Program-made: the position numbers and the translations under genes
In this document: piece after piece, positions 23,805 through 31,404 of the stretch
Position numbering within the stretch: position 1 is the stretch's first letter
Layout of the letters: each line of letters opens with the position of its first letter
The notes under the pieces: model-generated
What the model saw: the letters and a program-made list of their open reading frames with translations, nothing else
Told to the model about the DNA's origin: nothing
Databases searched by the model: none
NCBI RefSeq assembly: GCF_003857055.1
Contig: NZ_QGSZ01000137.1
Location: 1-32,815, forward strand
DNA: 32,815 bases
Source: Micromonospora inaquosa
GTDB lineage: Bacteria > Actinomycetota > Actinomycetes > Mycobacteriales > Micromonosporaceae
Direction: 5' to 3'

Positions 23805-25649
23805 ATGGCGGACGTTCCGGAGGCGGCTTCCGGCCTGTCGTGGTTCGTGGCGCTGCCGGACACCGATGCCGGCGATGTGGTCCTCAGTTCCCTTCGGCAG
23901 CGAGCCATCGGCCTTCAGATGATCACCCATGGCTCCGGGCGGCCGTGGCTGGTCGGCCGGTGGGCGGACGACGAGGCGGCGGTGGCCACGTTCGGCGACC
24001 GTCGCCTCGTCGTCATCGGTGAACACCGTCTGCGGACGAGCGACCTGCTGCGGCTGGGTGCGCATGCCCGGGACCCCGCGGACCTGTGCGCCGCCGTACG
24101 CGACCAGCCGGGGAGTTTCCACGTGCTGGCCGCCACACGCGCCGGCTCGGCGGCACAGGGCAGCCTCTCCGGGTTCCGTCGCGTCTACTTCACCACCGCC
24201 GGGGACGCTGTGCTGGTCAGCGACCGCGCCGATGTGCTGGCGGCACTTACCGGGTCGGACGTGGACGAGGAGTCCCTGGCCCTGCGGCTGCTGGCGCCGT
24301 ACGCTCCCTGGCCGTTGTTCTGGCAACCGGTCTGGCGCGGGGTGCACGCGGTCCGTCCGGACGAGCGCCTGATCCTGACCGCTGGCGCCGCCCCCCGCGC
24401 GACGGCGCGCTGGCACCCACCGGAGCCGGTGAGTGATCTGGCCACGGCAGCTGCGCGACTGCGTGACGCGCTGTCCGACGCCGTCGCCGTGCGGGTCCAC
24501 GATCGCGACGTGATCGCCAGCGACCTCAGCGGAGTGGACTCGACCGCCCTGTGCTCCCTTGCGGTACGGACCGGCACCCGCGTGGTGGGGCTGACGTGTG
24601 TGAGCCCCGACCCACTCGACGACGACCTGCCATGGGCCCGGCGCGCCTCCGTTGATCTCGGCGGGGTGATCCACGAGGTGGTGGACGGGAACGCGAATCC
24701 GCTGCCGTACGACGGCGTCGGAGAACCCACGGATCGCTTTGACGAGCCGAGTGCCGCCGTGATGTACCGTGCCGGGTTCCTGGCCGTCTCCCGTCGGGCC
24801 GCGGCGCACGGTGCCCGGGTACGACTCACCGGCTTCGGCGGCGACGAGCTGCTCACCACCGATCCCGTGCTACAGGTGACGCTCCTGCGGACGCATCCCG
24901 GCACCGCGCTGCGTCAGCTCTGGTTGATGCGCGCCGCGTATCGCTGGGGGCGCCGGGAAACGCTGCGGGCGCTACTCGACCGGCGTTCCTACGCCACCTG
25001 GATGGCTTCGCTCGCCGACGGGGTCGGTGCGAGCGGCAGCGCGTTGTCCGGCCCGCTGCTGGCCTGGGGCGCTCCGGTCTGGACGGCACCGTGGGTGGTG
25101 CCGGATGGTCGCAGATTGCTACAGCAGGTCCTGCGCGAGCGGGCCACCGAGGCGGTGCCACTGGTCAACGACCGCGGGCTGCACGGTCGCCTGGCGGGCG
25201 TCTACGCCGGGGCGGCAGCGGCGCGACACCTTGCCCAGACCACTCGACGGATCGGGGTGTCGGTCGCGCTGCCCTACCTGGACGACCAGGTGGTCGATGC
25301 CTGTCTGGCTGCTCCGGTGGTCGACGTGAGCTCCCCGCGTGACTACAAGCCGCTCGCCCGCGCAGCGATGCGGGGGGTGGTGCCAACGGCCCTGCTCGAG
25401 CGCACCACCAAGGCTGACACCTCGATCGCTGCGGATCGCGGCGCCCGCCGGCACCGAGCCGACCTGCTGGCGCTTTCCGAGGACTCCCGGCTGGCGGAGC
25501 GCGGCCTGATCGACGCGGCGGCCCTCCGTGCGGCGATCGAACACCCCCACGACCGCACCTGGTACGACCTCGACCAGACCCTTGCCTGCGAGACCTGGTT
25601 GCGCAGCCTAGAGGCCCGTGCCGGTGATCCGTTGACGGAGGAACGATGA
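23805..25649 (+). CDS. lasC: Lasso cyclase, asparagine-synthetase-like (C protein)
   Basis: 614 residues from ATG 23805, with GTGAGGAG about 8 nt upstream. The N-terminal third is a degenerate glutamine-amidotransferase-like domain; the C-terminal part is the ATP-dependent synthetase domain with PP-loop SDLSGVDSTALCSL near 239-252 and LTGFGGDELLT further on. In lasso pathways this enzyme adenylates the ring acid side chain (here Glu9 of the core) and forms the amide with Gly1 after the tail is threaded. It is co-transcribed with the precursor (38-bp gap) and overlaps the next gene by an ATGA. The first Gly of the usual SGG(x)DS loop is kept and the second is Val (SGVDS). This variation is tolerated in some homologues as far as known. 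Confidence 0.93.
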   Translation: MADVPEAASGLSWFVALPDTDAGDVVLSSLRQRAIGLQMITHGSGRPWLVGRWADDEAAVATFGDRRLVVIGEHRLRTSDLLRLGAHARDPADLCAAVRDQPGSFHVLAATRAGSAAQGSLSGFRRVYFTTAGDAVLVSDRADVLAALTGSDVDEESLALRLLAPYAPWPLFWQPVWRGVHAVRPDERLILTAGAAPRATARWHPPEPVSDLATAAARLRDALSDAVAVRVHDRDVIASDLSGVDSTALCSLAVRTGTRVVGLTCVSPDPLDDDLPWARRASVDLGGVIHEVVDGNANPLPYDGVGEPTDRFDEPSAAVMYRAGFLAVSRRAAAHGARVRLTGFGGDELLTTDPVLQVTLLRTHPGTALRQLWLMRAAYRWGRRETLRALLDRRSYATWMASLADGVGASGSALSGPLLAWGAPVWTAPWVVPDGRRLLQQVLRERATEAVPLVNDRGLHGRLAGVYAGAAAARHLAQTTRRIGVSVALPYLDDQVVDACLAAPVVDVSSPRDYKPLARAAMRGVVPTALLERTTKADTSIAADRGARRHRADLLALSEDSRLAERGLIDAAALRAAIEHPHDRTWYDLDQTLACETWLRSLEARAGDPLTEER

Positions 25650-25906
25650 GCTGGAGACTGCGCGACCGGGTCTCGTGGGCGCCGACTGAGTACGGTGGTG
25701 TCCTGCTGGACTGCGCGTCCGGTGAGTACTGGACGCTCAACTCGACCGCTGCGGCGGTACTCGCGGCCCTACTGGCTGGCGCCGACATCGCCGGCGCGAC
25801 GGCACATCTCGCCGGGGAGTTCGACGGCGACCTGGACGTGGTCGCCGTGGAGGTCCCGCAACTCGTCGCTGAGCTGCAGGGCGCCGGTCTGGTGGTCGAG
25901 CGGTGA
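25646..25906 (+). CDS. lasB1: PqqD-like leader-binding RRE protein (B1)
   Basis: 86 residues, starting inside the cyclase stop (ATGA). The PqqD-fold pattern is clear: GGVLLDCASGEYWTLNSTAAAV in strands and helix (about 17-38), then VPQLVAELQGAGLV at the end. B1 proteins bind the leader peptide, here the YERPTL region, and deliver the precursor to the B2 peptidase. Length is normal. It overlaps the B2 start by a GTGA. Confidence 0.92.
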   Translation: MSWRLRDRVSWAPTEYGGVLLDCASGEYWTLNSTAAAVLAALLAGADIAGATAHLAGEFDGDLDVVAVEVPQLVAELQGAGLVVER

Positions 25907-26343
25907 CCAACGAGCAGACGCTGGCGCACCACCCGGGCGGGCTGGGCCTGCGTCGGCGGTTGCTGGTGCATGCCGTGGTCGTGGTCGCCCGGCTGCTGTC
26001 CACCCAGACGCCCGCTCGGATCGAACGGGCCCTGCGCCGGCTACGCGGTGGGGCACGTCCAGCGAGCCGGGAGGAGGCAGCGGTGGCGCGCCGGCACACC
26101 GTCATGGTCAGCGCGTTCTGCAGCGGCCCGCTGGGATGTCTGCCCCGATCCATCGCCACGGTGCTGCTGTGCCGGCTGCAGGGCAGCTGGGCGACCTGGA
26201 GGGTGGGCATCCGGCGCTATCCGCCGTTCGGGGCGCACGCCTGGGTCGAGGCGGGTGGCGGGGCCGTGGACGAGCCGTATCCGGATGACTTCCACATCCC
26301 GCTGCTCACCGTCACCCCAGCCGAACAGCCGGCACCAGCATGA
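25903..26343 (+). CDS. lasB2: Transglutaminase-like leader peptidase (B2)
   Basis: 146 residues with a GTG start. The papain/transglutaminase-like triad is visible as Cys79 in GCLPRSIA, His112 in FGAHAWVEA and probably Asp123 in AVDEP. B2 cleaves the leader after position -1, freeing the amine of core Gly1 for cyclisation. The N-terminal 60 residues are basic and helical. It overlaps both the RRE gene and the MauE-like gene by 4 bp, so the whole set is one tightly coupled operon. Confidence 0.92.
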   Translation: MTNEQTLAHHPGGLGLRRRLLVHAVVVVARLLSTQTPARIERALRRLRGGARPASREEAAVARRHTVMVSAFCSGPLGCLPRSIATVLLCRLQGSWATWRVGIRRYPPFGAHAWVEAGGGAVDEPYPDDFHIPLLTVTPAEQPAPA

Positions 26344-26876
26344 ACACCACCCTGCTGTACGTCTCGCACATCTGCCGGGAAGCGGTCGCCTTCGTGTTCG
26401 TGCTCTCCGTCCTCGGCAAGATCCGCAGCCGGGCCGCGTTCGCGCGGTTCCGGCGCGCGGCGCGTCTGCTGTCCGGGCTGCCGGAGAAGTGGTCGGATGT
26501 CGTCGCCTGGTTGGTCGTGGTCGCCGAGATGGCCGTCGTCGCCGGTTCGGTGACCGCTTCCACCGCGGCCTGGGCGTTCGCCGGGGCCATGGCGCTGCTG
26601 TGTGCCTTTACCTGGGGACTGTCCCGAAGCCCTGCCTCGGCGATGGCGTCCGGGTGTGGCTGTTTCGGTCCGGTCGCCTCGACGCGGCGCACCGCGATCA
26701 TGCGCAACGTGGTGCTGCTGGTGGTCGCCGTCGCCGGCATCGGCAGCACAGCAGCCGTGCGGTTCGAGGCGGCGAACTGGGCTGCCGTGCTTGTGTGCAC
26801 GGTCGCCGCTGCGGCGCTGGCGGCCTTCCTTGTCAGGCTCGAAGACTTCGTCTCCCTGTTCACCACCCCGCTGTGA
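26340..26876 (+). CDS. MauE/DoxX-like membrane protein, candidate disulfide partner
   Basis: 178 residues with about four transmembrane helices. It resembles MauE, the membrane partner of MauD in methylamine dehydrogenase maturation: an early helix with SVLGKIRSRAAFARF, and the conserved cysteine motif SGCGCFG, with Cys106 and Cys108 between helices. MauE-type proteins are thought to relay thiol/disulfide exchange across the membrane. Its start overlaps the B2 stop (ATGA) and a thioredoxin-like gene follows 8 bp later. As the lasso core has exactly two cysteines, a role in forming or shuffling that disulfide is the simplest explanation. Function is inferred from context. Confidence 0.8.
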   Translation: MNTTLLYVSHICREAVAFVFVLSVLGKIRSRAAFARFRRAARLLSGLPEKWSDVVAWLVVVAEMAVVAGSVTASTAAWAFAGAMALLCAFTWGLSRSPASAMASGCGCFGPVASTRRTAIMRNVVLLVVAVAGIGSTAAVRFEAANWAAVLVCTVAAAALAAFLVRLEDFVSLFTTPL

Positions 26877-26884
26877 GGCCCTGA

Positions 26885-27469
26885 ATGCCTGTGCTCATCG
26901 CCGTGGTCACCCTGTGTGGGGTTGCGTGCGTGTTCAACACGGCCGTACTCGTCGCGGTGGTACGTCGCCTCCGGATCCAGTCGGAGCTCTTGTCCGAGAC
27001 CGAGGCGCGGGGGGTACCGGCGAGGGCGTTGCCGGTTGGCGCGACCGTCGGCGACTTCCTGGCGTACGACACGGAGGGGCGGGCGGTCACGGCCGCGATG
27101 CCGGCGCACACCCTGATCGGCTTCTTCAGTCCCACCTGTGGCTCCTGTCGTCGTGAACGCGGACGATTCCGGCGGGCCGCGGCACGCTGGCCGGGCGGAC
27201 GGTCCCAGGTGGTGGCCGTCGTCACTGGTCCGGACGCCTCGGCCCGCTTCCTCTCCCGGCTTACGGCAGTGGCCCGCATCGTGGTGGACCAGGACGAGAG
27301 TGTGCGGCACGCATTCGGTGTGCAGGGATTCCCAGCGGCCTTCGTGGTGGCGGATTTGGGCCGGTTGACCTGGACGGGCCTGCACGTCGATGTCGTGCCG
27401 GGGCTTGCCGAGGAGCCCGTAACTGTCAGCCCCGGTCGGCCGGAGACGGATTCGCCGACGGCTGTCTGA
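26885..27469 (+). CDS. TlpA/MauD-like membrane-anchored thioredoxin
   Basis: 194 residues. One N-terminal transmembrane anchor (about 1-28) is followed by a thioredoxin fold facing outside: VGDFLAYD, then FFSPTCGSC with active-site Cys85-Gly-Ser-Cys88, and the cis-Pro region FGVQGFPAAFVV. Paired with the MauE-like protein, it probably forms an extracytoplasmic oxidoreductase acting on the exported or exporting lasso peptide. It is the last gene of the operon; a hairpin with a short T-run follows. Other lasso loci for disulfide-containing peptides are known to carry oxidoreductase genes, which supports but does not prove this role. Confidence 0.82.
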   Translation: MPVLIAVVTLCGVACVFNTAVLVAVVRRLRIQSELLSETEARGVPARALPVGATVGDFLAYDTEGRAVTAAMPAHTLIGFFSPTCGSCRRERGRFRRAAARWPGGRSQVVAVVTGPDASARFLSRLTAVARIVVDQDESVRHAFGVQGFPAAFVVADLGRLTWTGLHVDVVPGLAEEPVTVSPGRPETDSPTAV

Positions 27470-27503
27470 GGGCTCGGTGCCCATCGTCCTCTGGGCCTGG
27501 TTC

Positions 27504-27532
27504 GCCTCGGGAACCGTGAGTCGAGGCCTTTT
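27504..27532 (+). terminator. Probable terminator of the lasso operon
   Basis: GCCTCG (27504-27509) pairs with CGAGGC (27522-27527) around a 12-nt loop and is followed by CTTTT (27528-27532). It lies 34 bp after the stop of the thioredoxin-like gene. Confidence 0.5.
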
Positions 27533-27680
27533 GCCGTTTCGTCTCACAGTTTCTCACGTACGTACGTACTGCTGGGTGGACGTAGACCCGTGTGCCGAGG
27601 GTGCCGCCGTCGGCGTGACCGGCCCAGGCCGCCAGGACGACGTCGAGAACCCGTCGCCGGCGAGCTAGGTCAGGCAGGCG
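27530..27680 (-). pseudogene. Possible tyrosine integrase C-terminal fragment
   Basis: On the minus strand this reads VLAAWAGHADGGTLGTRVYVHP, here described from about 27640 to 27580. It is reminiscent of the His and catalytic Tyr end of actinobacterial tyrosine recombinases (GHxDGG, then TxxYxHP). No upstream catalytic Arg region is present and it overlaps the glycosyltransferase fragment on the other strand. Identification is tentative. Confidence 0.3.
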
Positions 27681-27828
27681 CGTAGCCGCCGCCGCCCTGC
27701 GCGCCGTGAAGCGGCTCGACCCGGCGGACGGCGTGGCGCACGTGGCGGAAAATTTCTCGGCCACCCGTATGGCAAACGGCTTCGAGGCGGCCTACCGACG
27801 GTTCCTCGCCGGGGCCGGTGCCAGCTGA
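27643..27828 (+). pseudogene. Glycosyltransferase C-terminal fragment
   Basis: The + strand frame ending at TGA 27826-27828 encodes LDPADGVAHVAENFS, then MANGFEAAYRRFL. This is the typical tail of GT4-family glycosyltransferases (C-terminal helix with the ENFS and GYEALYRRLL pattern). No start, donor-binding site or upstream domain exists in the window, so only the last 50 or so codons survive. It marks a recombination junction downstream of the lasso operon. Confidence 0.55.
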
Positions 27829-27963
27829 CGATTCCGGGACATTGACAACCTGATCCGGTAATCGCTTCGGGTATGTGCGAGATGATCCGTTGGAGCTGGA
27901 ACGCTGAGCGGGTGGAGCAGCAATCGGGACGATCTGCGCGGGGACGGCTGCTGTCGGTCAGGC

Positions 27964-28569
27964 GTGCCCTGTGGTCGGTTAGCCGTCGGTGTCGTCGCAG
28001 GGATCGCCACCGCGCTGGTTGGGGCGCCGGAATTGACGCCGCTGGTGATCTGGACCATCGCGGCGGGCACGATCCTCGTCTGGGTGTGGCGGGCGTGCTG
28101 GTCGGCGAGTCCAAGGCGTACCGAGCAGCTTGCCGAGGCGGAGCAGCAGTCCCGGTCCATCGATGCGGCGATCCTGATCGCGTCCGCCATTAGCCTCGCC
28201 GCCGTGGCCGAGGCGCTCATCCGCTCCTCGAACCAGCAGGACGTCGTGGCTGTCACGCTGGTGATCCTCAGCGTCGTCGCGGTGGTCCTGGCGTGGGCGC
28301 TGGTGAATACGGTCTTCGCATTGAAGTACGCCCGGCTGTACTACCGCCACGGTGGCGGCATCGATTTCAAGCAGGAAGATCCACCCGCGTACGCCGACTT
28401 CGCGTACGTCGCCTTAACGGTCGGCATGTCCTACGCCCCGGGCGAGAACGAACCGACAACCAACCGCGTGCGCCGGATCGCGCTCGGGCATGCGCTGCTC
28501 TCCTACACCTTCGGAACTGGCATCCTGGCCGTCGCCGTCAACCTGGTCACCAATCTGGGCCAATCGTGA
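27964..28569 (+). CDS. DUF1345 family membrane protein
   Basis: 201 residues from GTG 27964. Hydrophobic segments lie at about 7-20, 26-42, 66-84, 92-118 and near the C-terminus. The conserved DUF1345 stretch is visible as YADFAYVALTVGMSY followed by HALLSYTFGTGILAVAVNLV. The family is a small integral-membrane protein of unknown function. The N-terminus looks slightly short and no strong Shine-Dalgarno is seen, so the start is uncertain. It sits alone among gene fragments, with no obvious operon partner. Confidence 0.75.
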   Translation: MPCGRLAVGVVAGIATALVGAPELTPLVIWTIAAGTILVWVWRACWSASPRRTEQLAEAEQQSRSIDAAILIASAISLAAVAEALIRSSNQQDVVAVTLVILSVVAVVLAWALVNTVFALKYARLYYRHGGGIDFKQEDPPAYADFAYVALTVGMSYAPGENEPTTNRVRRIALGHALLSYTFGTGILAVAVNLVTNLGQS

Positions 28570-28634
28570 CCCCCGCGCAGCGCGCAGTGGCGTGACCTTG
28601 CTAGCTGCTACGCCACCATGACGGCGCACGTCGA

Positions 28635-29183
28635 TCAGCTCTGCGGTTGTTGCCCCTGCGATCCCGCCAGCCACGTCGTGACCTGCCTCAGCGGCTGGCT
28701 GCTGTTGACGATCTTCTTCATCCGTTGCCACGCGGGCAGCCACAGCTGCACGCCGTACAGGTTGAACAGCGGCGCGAGGTCGCGGAACTGGTTGCCGTAG
28801 AACGCTCGCTCGAACTCGCCCACGACCACCGCGTCGAATCCCCGGCCAGGGTCCGCGAGAGCTGCCAGTGGTCGTGCGGCTTGCGGGCGGCGCGTCCAGG
28901 GCACCTGACGGGACTCGCCGACGTCGAAGAACTCGGCGACGATTACGCCCCGGCCGTCGATCACGTCCTCGGCGAAGTCAGGTTGCCACCGCGCCGACGA
29001 CAACCGGTCCTGGAACTCCCGCGTCGACATCCGGCCGTAGAACGCGAACGGGATACCGAGCGGCTTTGATGTTGCCTGGTACCGCGTCCGGGGGCGGCCC
29101 CGCCGGGGCGGCTGCCGTATCCACCAGCCGAGCAGGTCAGGGCCGTCGAGTTCCGGCGTGTACTGCATCAGGACCTCCCACAC
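28635..29183 (-). pseudogene. Truncated large serine recombinase
   Basis: 182 residues remain. After the N-terminal region ending RYQATSKPLGIPFAFYGRMSTREFQD (catalytic Ser in GRMST), the resolvase catalytic domain continues with DFAEDVIDGRGVIVAEFFDVG, then RGFDAVVVGEFERAFYGNQF and GVQLWLP. Intact family members go on for several hundred residues with the recombinase and zinc-ribbon domains. Here the homology stops at about residue 152 and an unrelated 30-residue tail runs to the stop. The missing DNA-binding part makes it inactive for integration. The motif strings are quoted in part from residues 35-152. Confidence 0.7.
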
Positions 29184-29286
29184 CGAGGCTTACGGTCAGC
29201 CCTCGGTATGGATGAACAACGATGTAGTGGTTTGTTGGACTCGGCCACTCACCACACCCGTCGGCGCGGAGGAGGGGTCAAGGCTA

Positions 29287-29640
29287 TTACTCGCCTGGCG
29301 CGGTGCGGGCGGGGTCGTCGCACCAGCGGCGGGGCAGATACAGCTCCCAGTCGATCAGCGTGCGCCCGGCTGGGCTGGTGTAGGCCAGGAACACCCCGAG
29401 TTGGCAGTTCTCCGTCCGCCCGGCCGTGCCCGAGTACTGACGCTTCACCCCCGCCGACTTGATGCCCTTCTTCAGGAATCCGGTCTCATCGACGATCAGC
29501 ACCCCGTCGTCATGGCCGAGGTGCTCGGTCACGTAGGCAAACAGGTCGTCGCGAACAGCGTCCGGGTCCCACGCTGACTTGTTGAGCAGCCGTTGCATCC
29601 GGTCCGGTGTCGCATCGCCGGCGGCCTCGGCCAAAGTCCG
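29287..29640 (-). pseudogene. IS701-family transposase internal fragment
   Basis: The minus strand encodes [18 protein letters not shown], a DDE-type [13 protein letters not shown] (first catalytic Asp), then [20 protein letters not shown] and LIDWELYLP. This is the N-terminal third to half of IS701-type transposases. Both ends are missing: upstream codons show no homology and the frame stops at 29287 after a divergent tail. It is non-functional. Confidence 0.75.
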
Positions 29641-29778
29641 AGTCCCTGGCGGACCACCGATCGCACCATTGTGGAAGGACGATGCAAAAGTGAGGCATTC
29701 CCTGACCATCCGTCCAGTGCATAGCGTCCTCAGCAGGTCGCGGCAAACAACGCCGCTACTCGACGAGGGGAAGCATCT

Positions 29779-30249
29779 ATGCAGAAGCTCATGAGGACGG
29801 TCCTGGCGACGTTGATCGTCGCCGCGGGAGCCGTCGCACCTCAGGCCTCGAGCGCCGCAGCCGCGGCGCCGGCCGGCAACATCACCACGAGCCACGTGGC
29901 AACCACCAGCACGGTCCCGGCTCCTTCGGCTCCGTTGGCGATCCAGACCGGGGAGTACGAATACAACTGCATCGGAACCGATGGCAGCAGCTTCTGGATC
30001 GGCCCTGGAAGGCCGACCACCGACTGTCACGGTAGCTACCTGCAGAAGTACCTCGACGGAAACCTGCTTGCGACCTACAACCTCGCCTACGGCGGCGGAG
30101 CAGCACAGAATCCCCCGTGGAACACCGGATGCGTCCTGGCGATCGCCGGCGGGGTTGCGCTCTTCGTCTTCCCTCCGACCGGCGTCGCGGCGTGGGTCAC
30201 ATTGAGCGGGCTGGCGGCCGCTAGCCTTCTCGACTCGTGCGTGGTCTAG
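29779..30249 (+). CDS. Small secreted Cys-containing protein, function unknown
   Basis: 156 residues with a good GAGGGGAAG Shine-Dalgarno at 29765-29773. Residues 1-31 form a Sec signal peptide (MQKLMR, hydrophobic core, cleavage near AAAAA-PAG). A Thr/Pro-rich spacer follows, then a central region with Cys64 and Cys83, then a Gly-rich hydrophobic C-terminus (about 115-156) bounded by Cys118 and Cys154. Four cysteines after the signal peptide suggest two disulfides. The hydrophobic Gly/Ala-rich C-terminal segment recalls membrane-active bacteriocin domains, but I recognise no family. Its stop codon overlaps the reverse-strand end of an IS630 relic, so the natural C-terminus may have been altered by insertion. 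Confidence 0.65.
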   Translation: MQKLMRTVLATLIVAAGAVAPQASSAAAAAPAGNITTSHVATTSTVPAPSAPLAIQTGEYEYNCIGTDGSSFWIGPGRPTTDCHGSYLQKYLDGNLLATYNLAYGGGAAQNPPWNTGCVLAIAGGVALFVFPPTGVAAWVTLSGLAAASLLDSCVV

Positions 30250-30480
30250 CGCGTCGCGCCGGAAATTCGCCTACAAAATGGTGTGAGTGATCCGAGGATC
30301 TCCTCGGCGATCTTGGCTCAGATGAATGGTCGTGGATCGCTGCTCCAGTCGGTGATCCACGACCGGAGGTCGGCTTCGAGGGACTGCACCGATTTGTGGA
30401 CGCCGCGGCGGACCTTCTGGTTGGTGAGGAACCCGAACCAGCGTTCGACCTGGTTGATCCAGGAGGATCCGGTCGGAGTC
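30246..30480 (-). pseudogene. IS630-family transposase C-terminal relic
   Basis: On the minus strand TPTGSSWINQVERWFGF, then RRGVHKSVQSLEADL and WITDWSSDPRPFI match the IS630 C-terminus. The next codon, Trp in intact members, is TGA (30318-30320). Beyond it the same frame continues as [20 protein letters not shown] to a TAG at 30246-30248, exactly as in intact members. So the fragment carries a nonsense mutation and also lacks the N-terminal DDE core. Confidence 0.8.
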
Positions 30481-30639
30481 AATGTGTCGGTTCGGTGCGG
30501 GTCCGACTGCTGCTCATCGATCAGCCCACCGAGAGGCTTGACCAGGACCTGCGGCGCCAGCTGCCCACAGTGGACAGGATGCATCCAACTCGTCCGGATC
30601 CTGTAGATCTTGACACAAAATAGAGCGAGGTGTTGACTT

Positions 30640-31065
30640 GTGGTCATGGGCCCGGCTTCAGGAGACCAAGGATCGTTCGCCAGTTCGGATGCGGCTGACC
30701 GCCAGCTTGTCGTTCCGAGGTGGTATTACGCGATACTCGGACTAATCGCGGGCGTTGCGGTCGTGGCATTTGCGCTTCTGCCGCAGCCGATCGCGGGCCC
30801 CTCTCTCGTCGTCGCAGCCCTGCTTGTGGCAGTGACGAGCCGTATCGCGGCGAAAGCCTCGGGAACTCGTCTGCCCATACCGGCCAGCGCTGTCGGCGTC
30901 GGTTATCTGGTAGCCCTGGCGGTCGCCCTGGTCGGGTCCTTGGTCGTGGTATGGACCGTGGTGCGTCCTGACGGTCCTTCCTGGCTCGCCTGGATGCTTG
31001 GCGCTCTTGTGTTCATGGTCGCACTCAGCGGGACCTGGGTGGCCAGGACGGGGCGTTCGGCATAG
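30640..31065 (+). CDS. Small hydrophobic membrane protein, unknown
   Basis: 141 residues from GTG 30640 (GCGAGG about 9 nt upstream); ATG 30646 is an alternative. After a 25-residue hydrophilic start there are four predicted transmembrane helices (around 29-46, 52-65, 84-106 and 117-133). No recognised motif is present. It lies between two IS relics with no operon partner. Codon use is typical of the genome, which supports it being real. Confidence 0.6.
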   Translation: MVMGPASGDQGSFASSDAADRQLVVPRWYYAILGLIAGVAVVAFALLPQPIAGPSLVVAALLVAVTSRIAAKASGTRLPIPASAVGVGYLVALAVALVGSLVVVWTVVRPDGPSWLAWMLGALVFMVALSGTWVARTGRSA

Positions 31066-31088
31066 GCCTCAGTGGTCCTCGGCCCTAA

Positions 31089-31361
31089 CGGGTCAGCATG
31101 CACCAATCGCATCTGCGAGTGCCCTCTGACCCGAGGATGACGGAACCCTGGAGAGCTCCCATCATCCAAGATCAGCAGCCTCATGATCCCGCTCGAGGTC
31201 TCGCCCAAAGATGGGTGAGAGTGAGACCGGCCGTGCGGTGACGTCGTCCCTCTGTGGTGCCGCAAGCCTGTAGATCAGCATGATGCTGGGAACCGCGTGC
31301 CAGGTACTTCAAGTTGTTGCCCCGAGCACGAGAGTCAGACCTCTTCGACCTGTTGGTTCCC
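31089..31361 (+). ncRNA. Bridge-RNA-like structured region upstream of IS110 relic (candidate)
   Basis: The non-coding stretch ahead of the recombinase frame holds nested complementary segments. First stem-loop: CGGGTCAG (31089-31096) with CTGACCCG (31126-31133), GCAC (31100-31103) with GTGC (31119-31122), and TCGCA (31107-31111) with TGCGA (31114-31118). Second: CAGCA (31276-31280) with TGCTG (31284-31288). Third: GGGAACC (31288-31294) with GGTTCCC (31355-31361), enclosing CAGGT (31301-31305) with ACCTG (31348-31352) around a 42-nt loop. IS110 elements are known to express a guide (bridge) RNA with large internal loops from the end upstream of the gene. Location and architecture fit; expression and loop function are not shown. 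Confidence 0.35.
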
Positions 31362-31404
31362 CTGCACAGCCACCTGATCGAACTCGGCTGCGGGGGAGGG
31401 CTTG

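Noticed and set aside
27557..27569. ACGT tandem run as a regulatory palindrome
   Set aside because: It is a short simple repeat within likely degenerate coding sequence; no second copy or gene context supports an operator.
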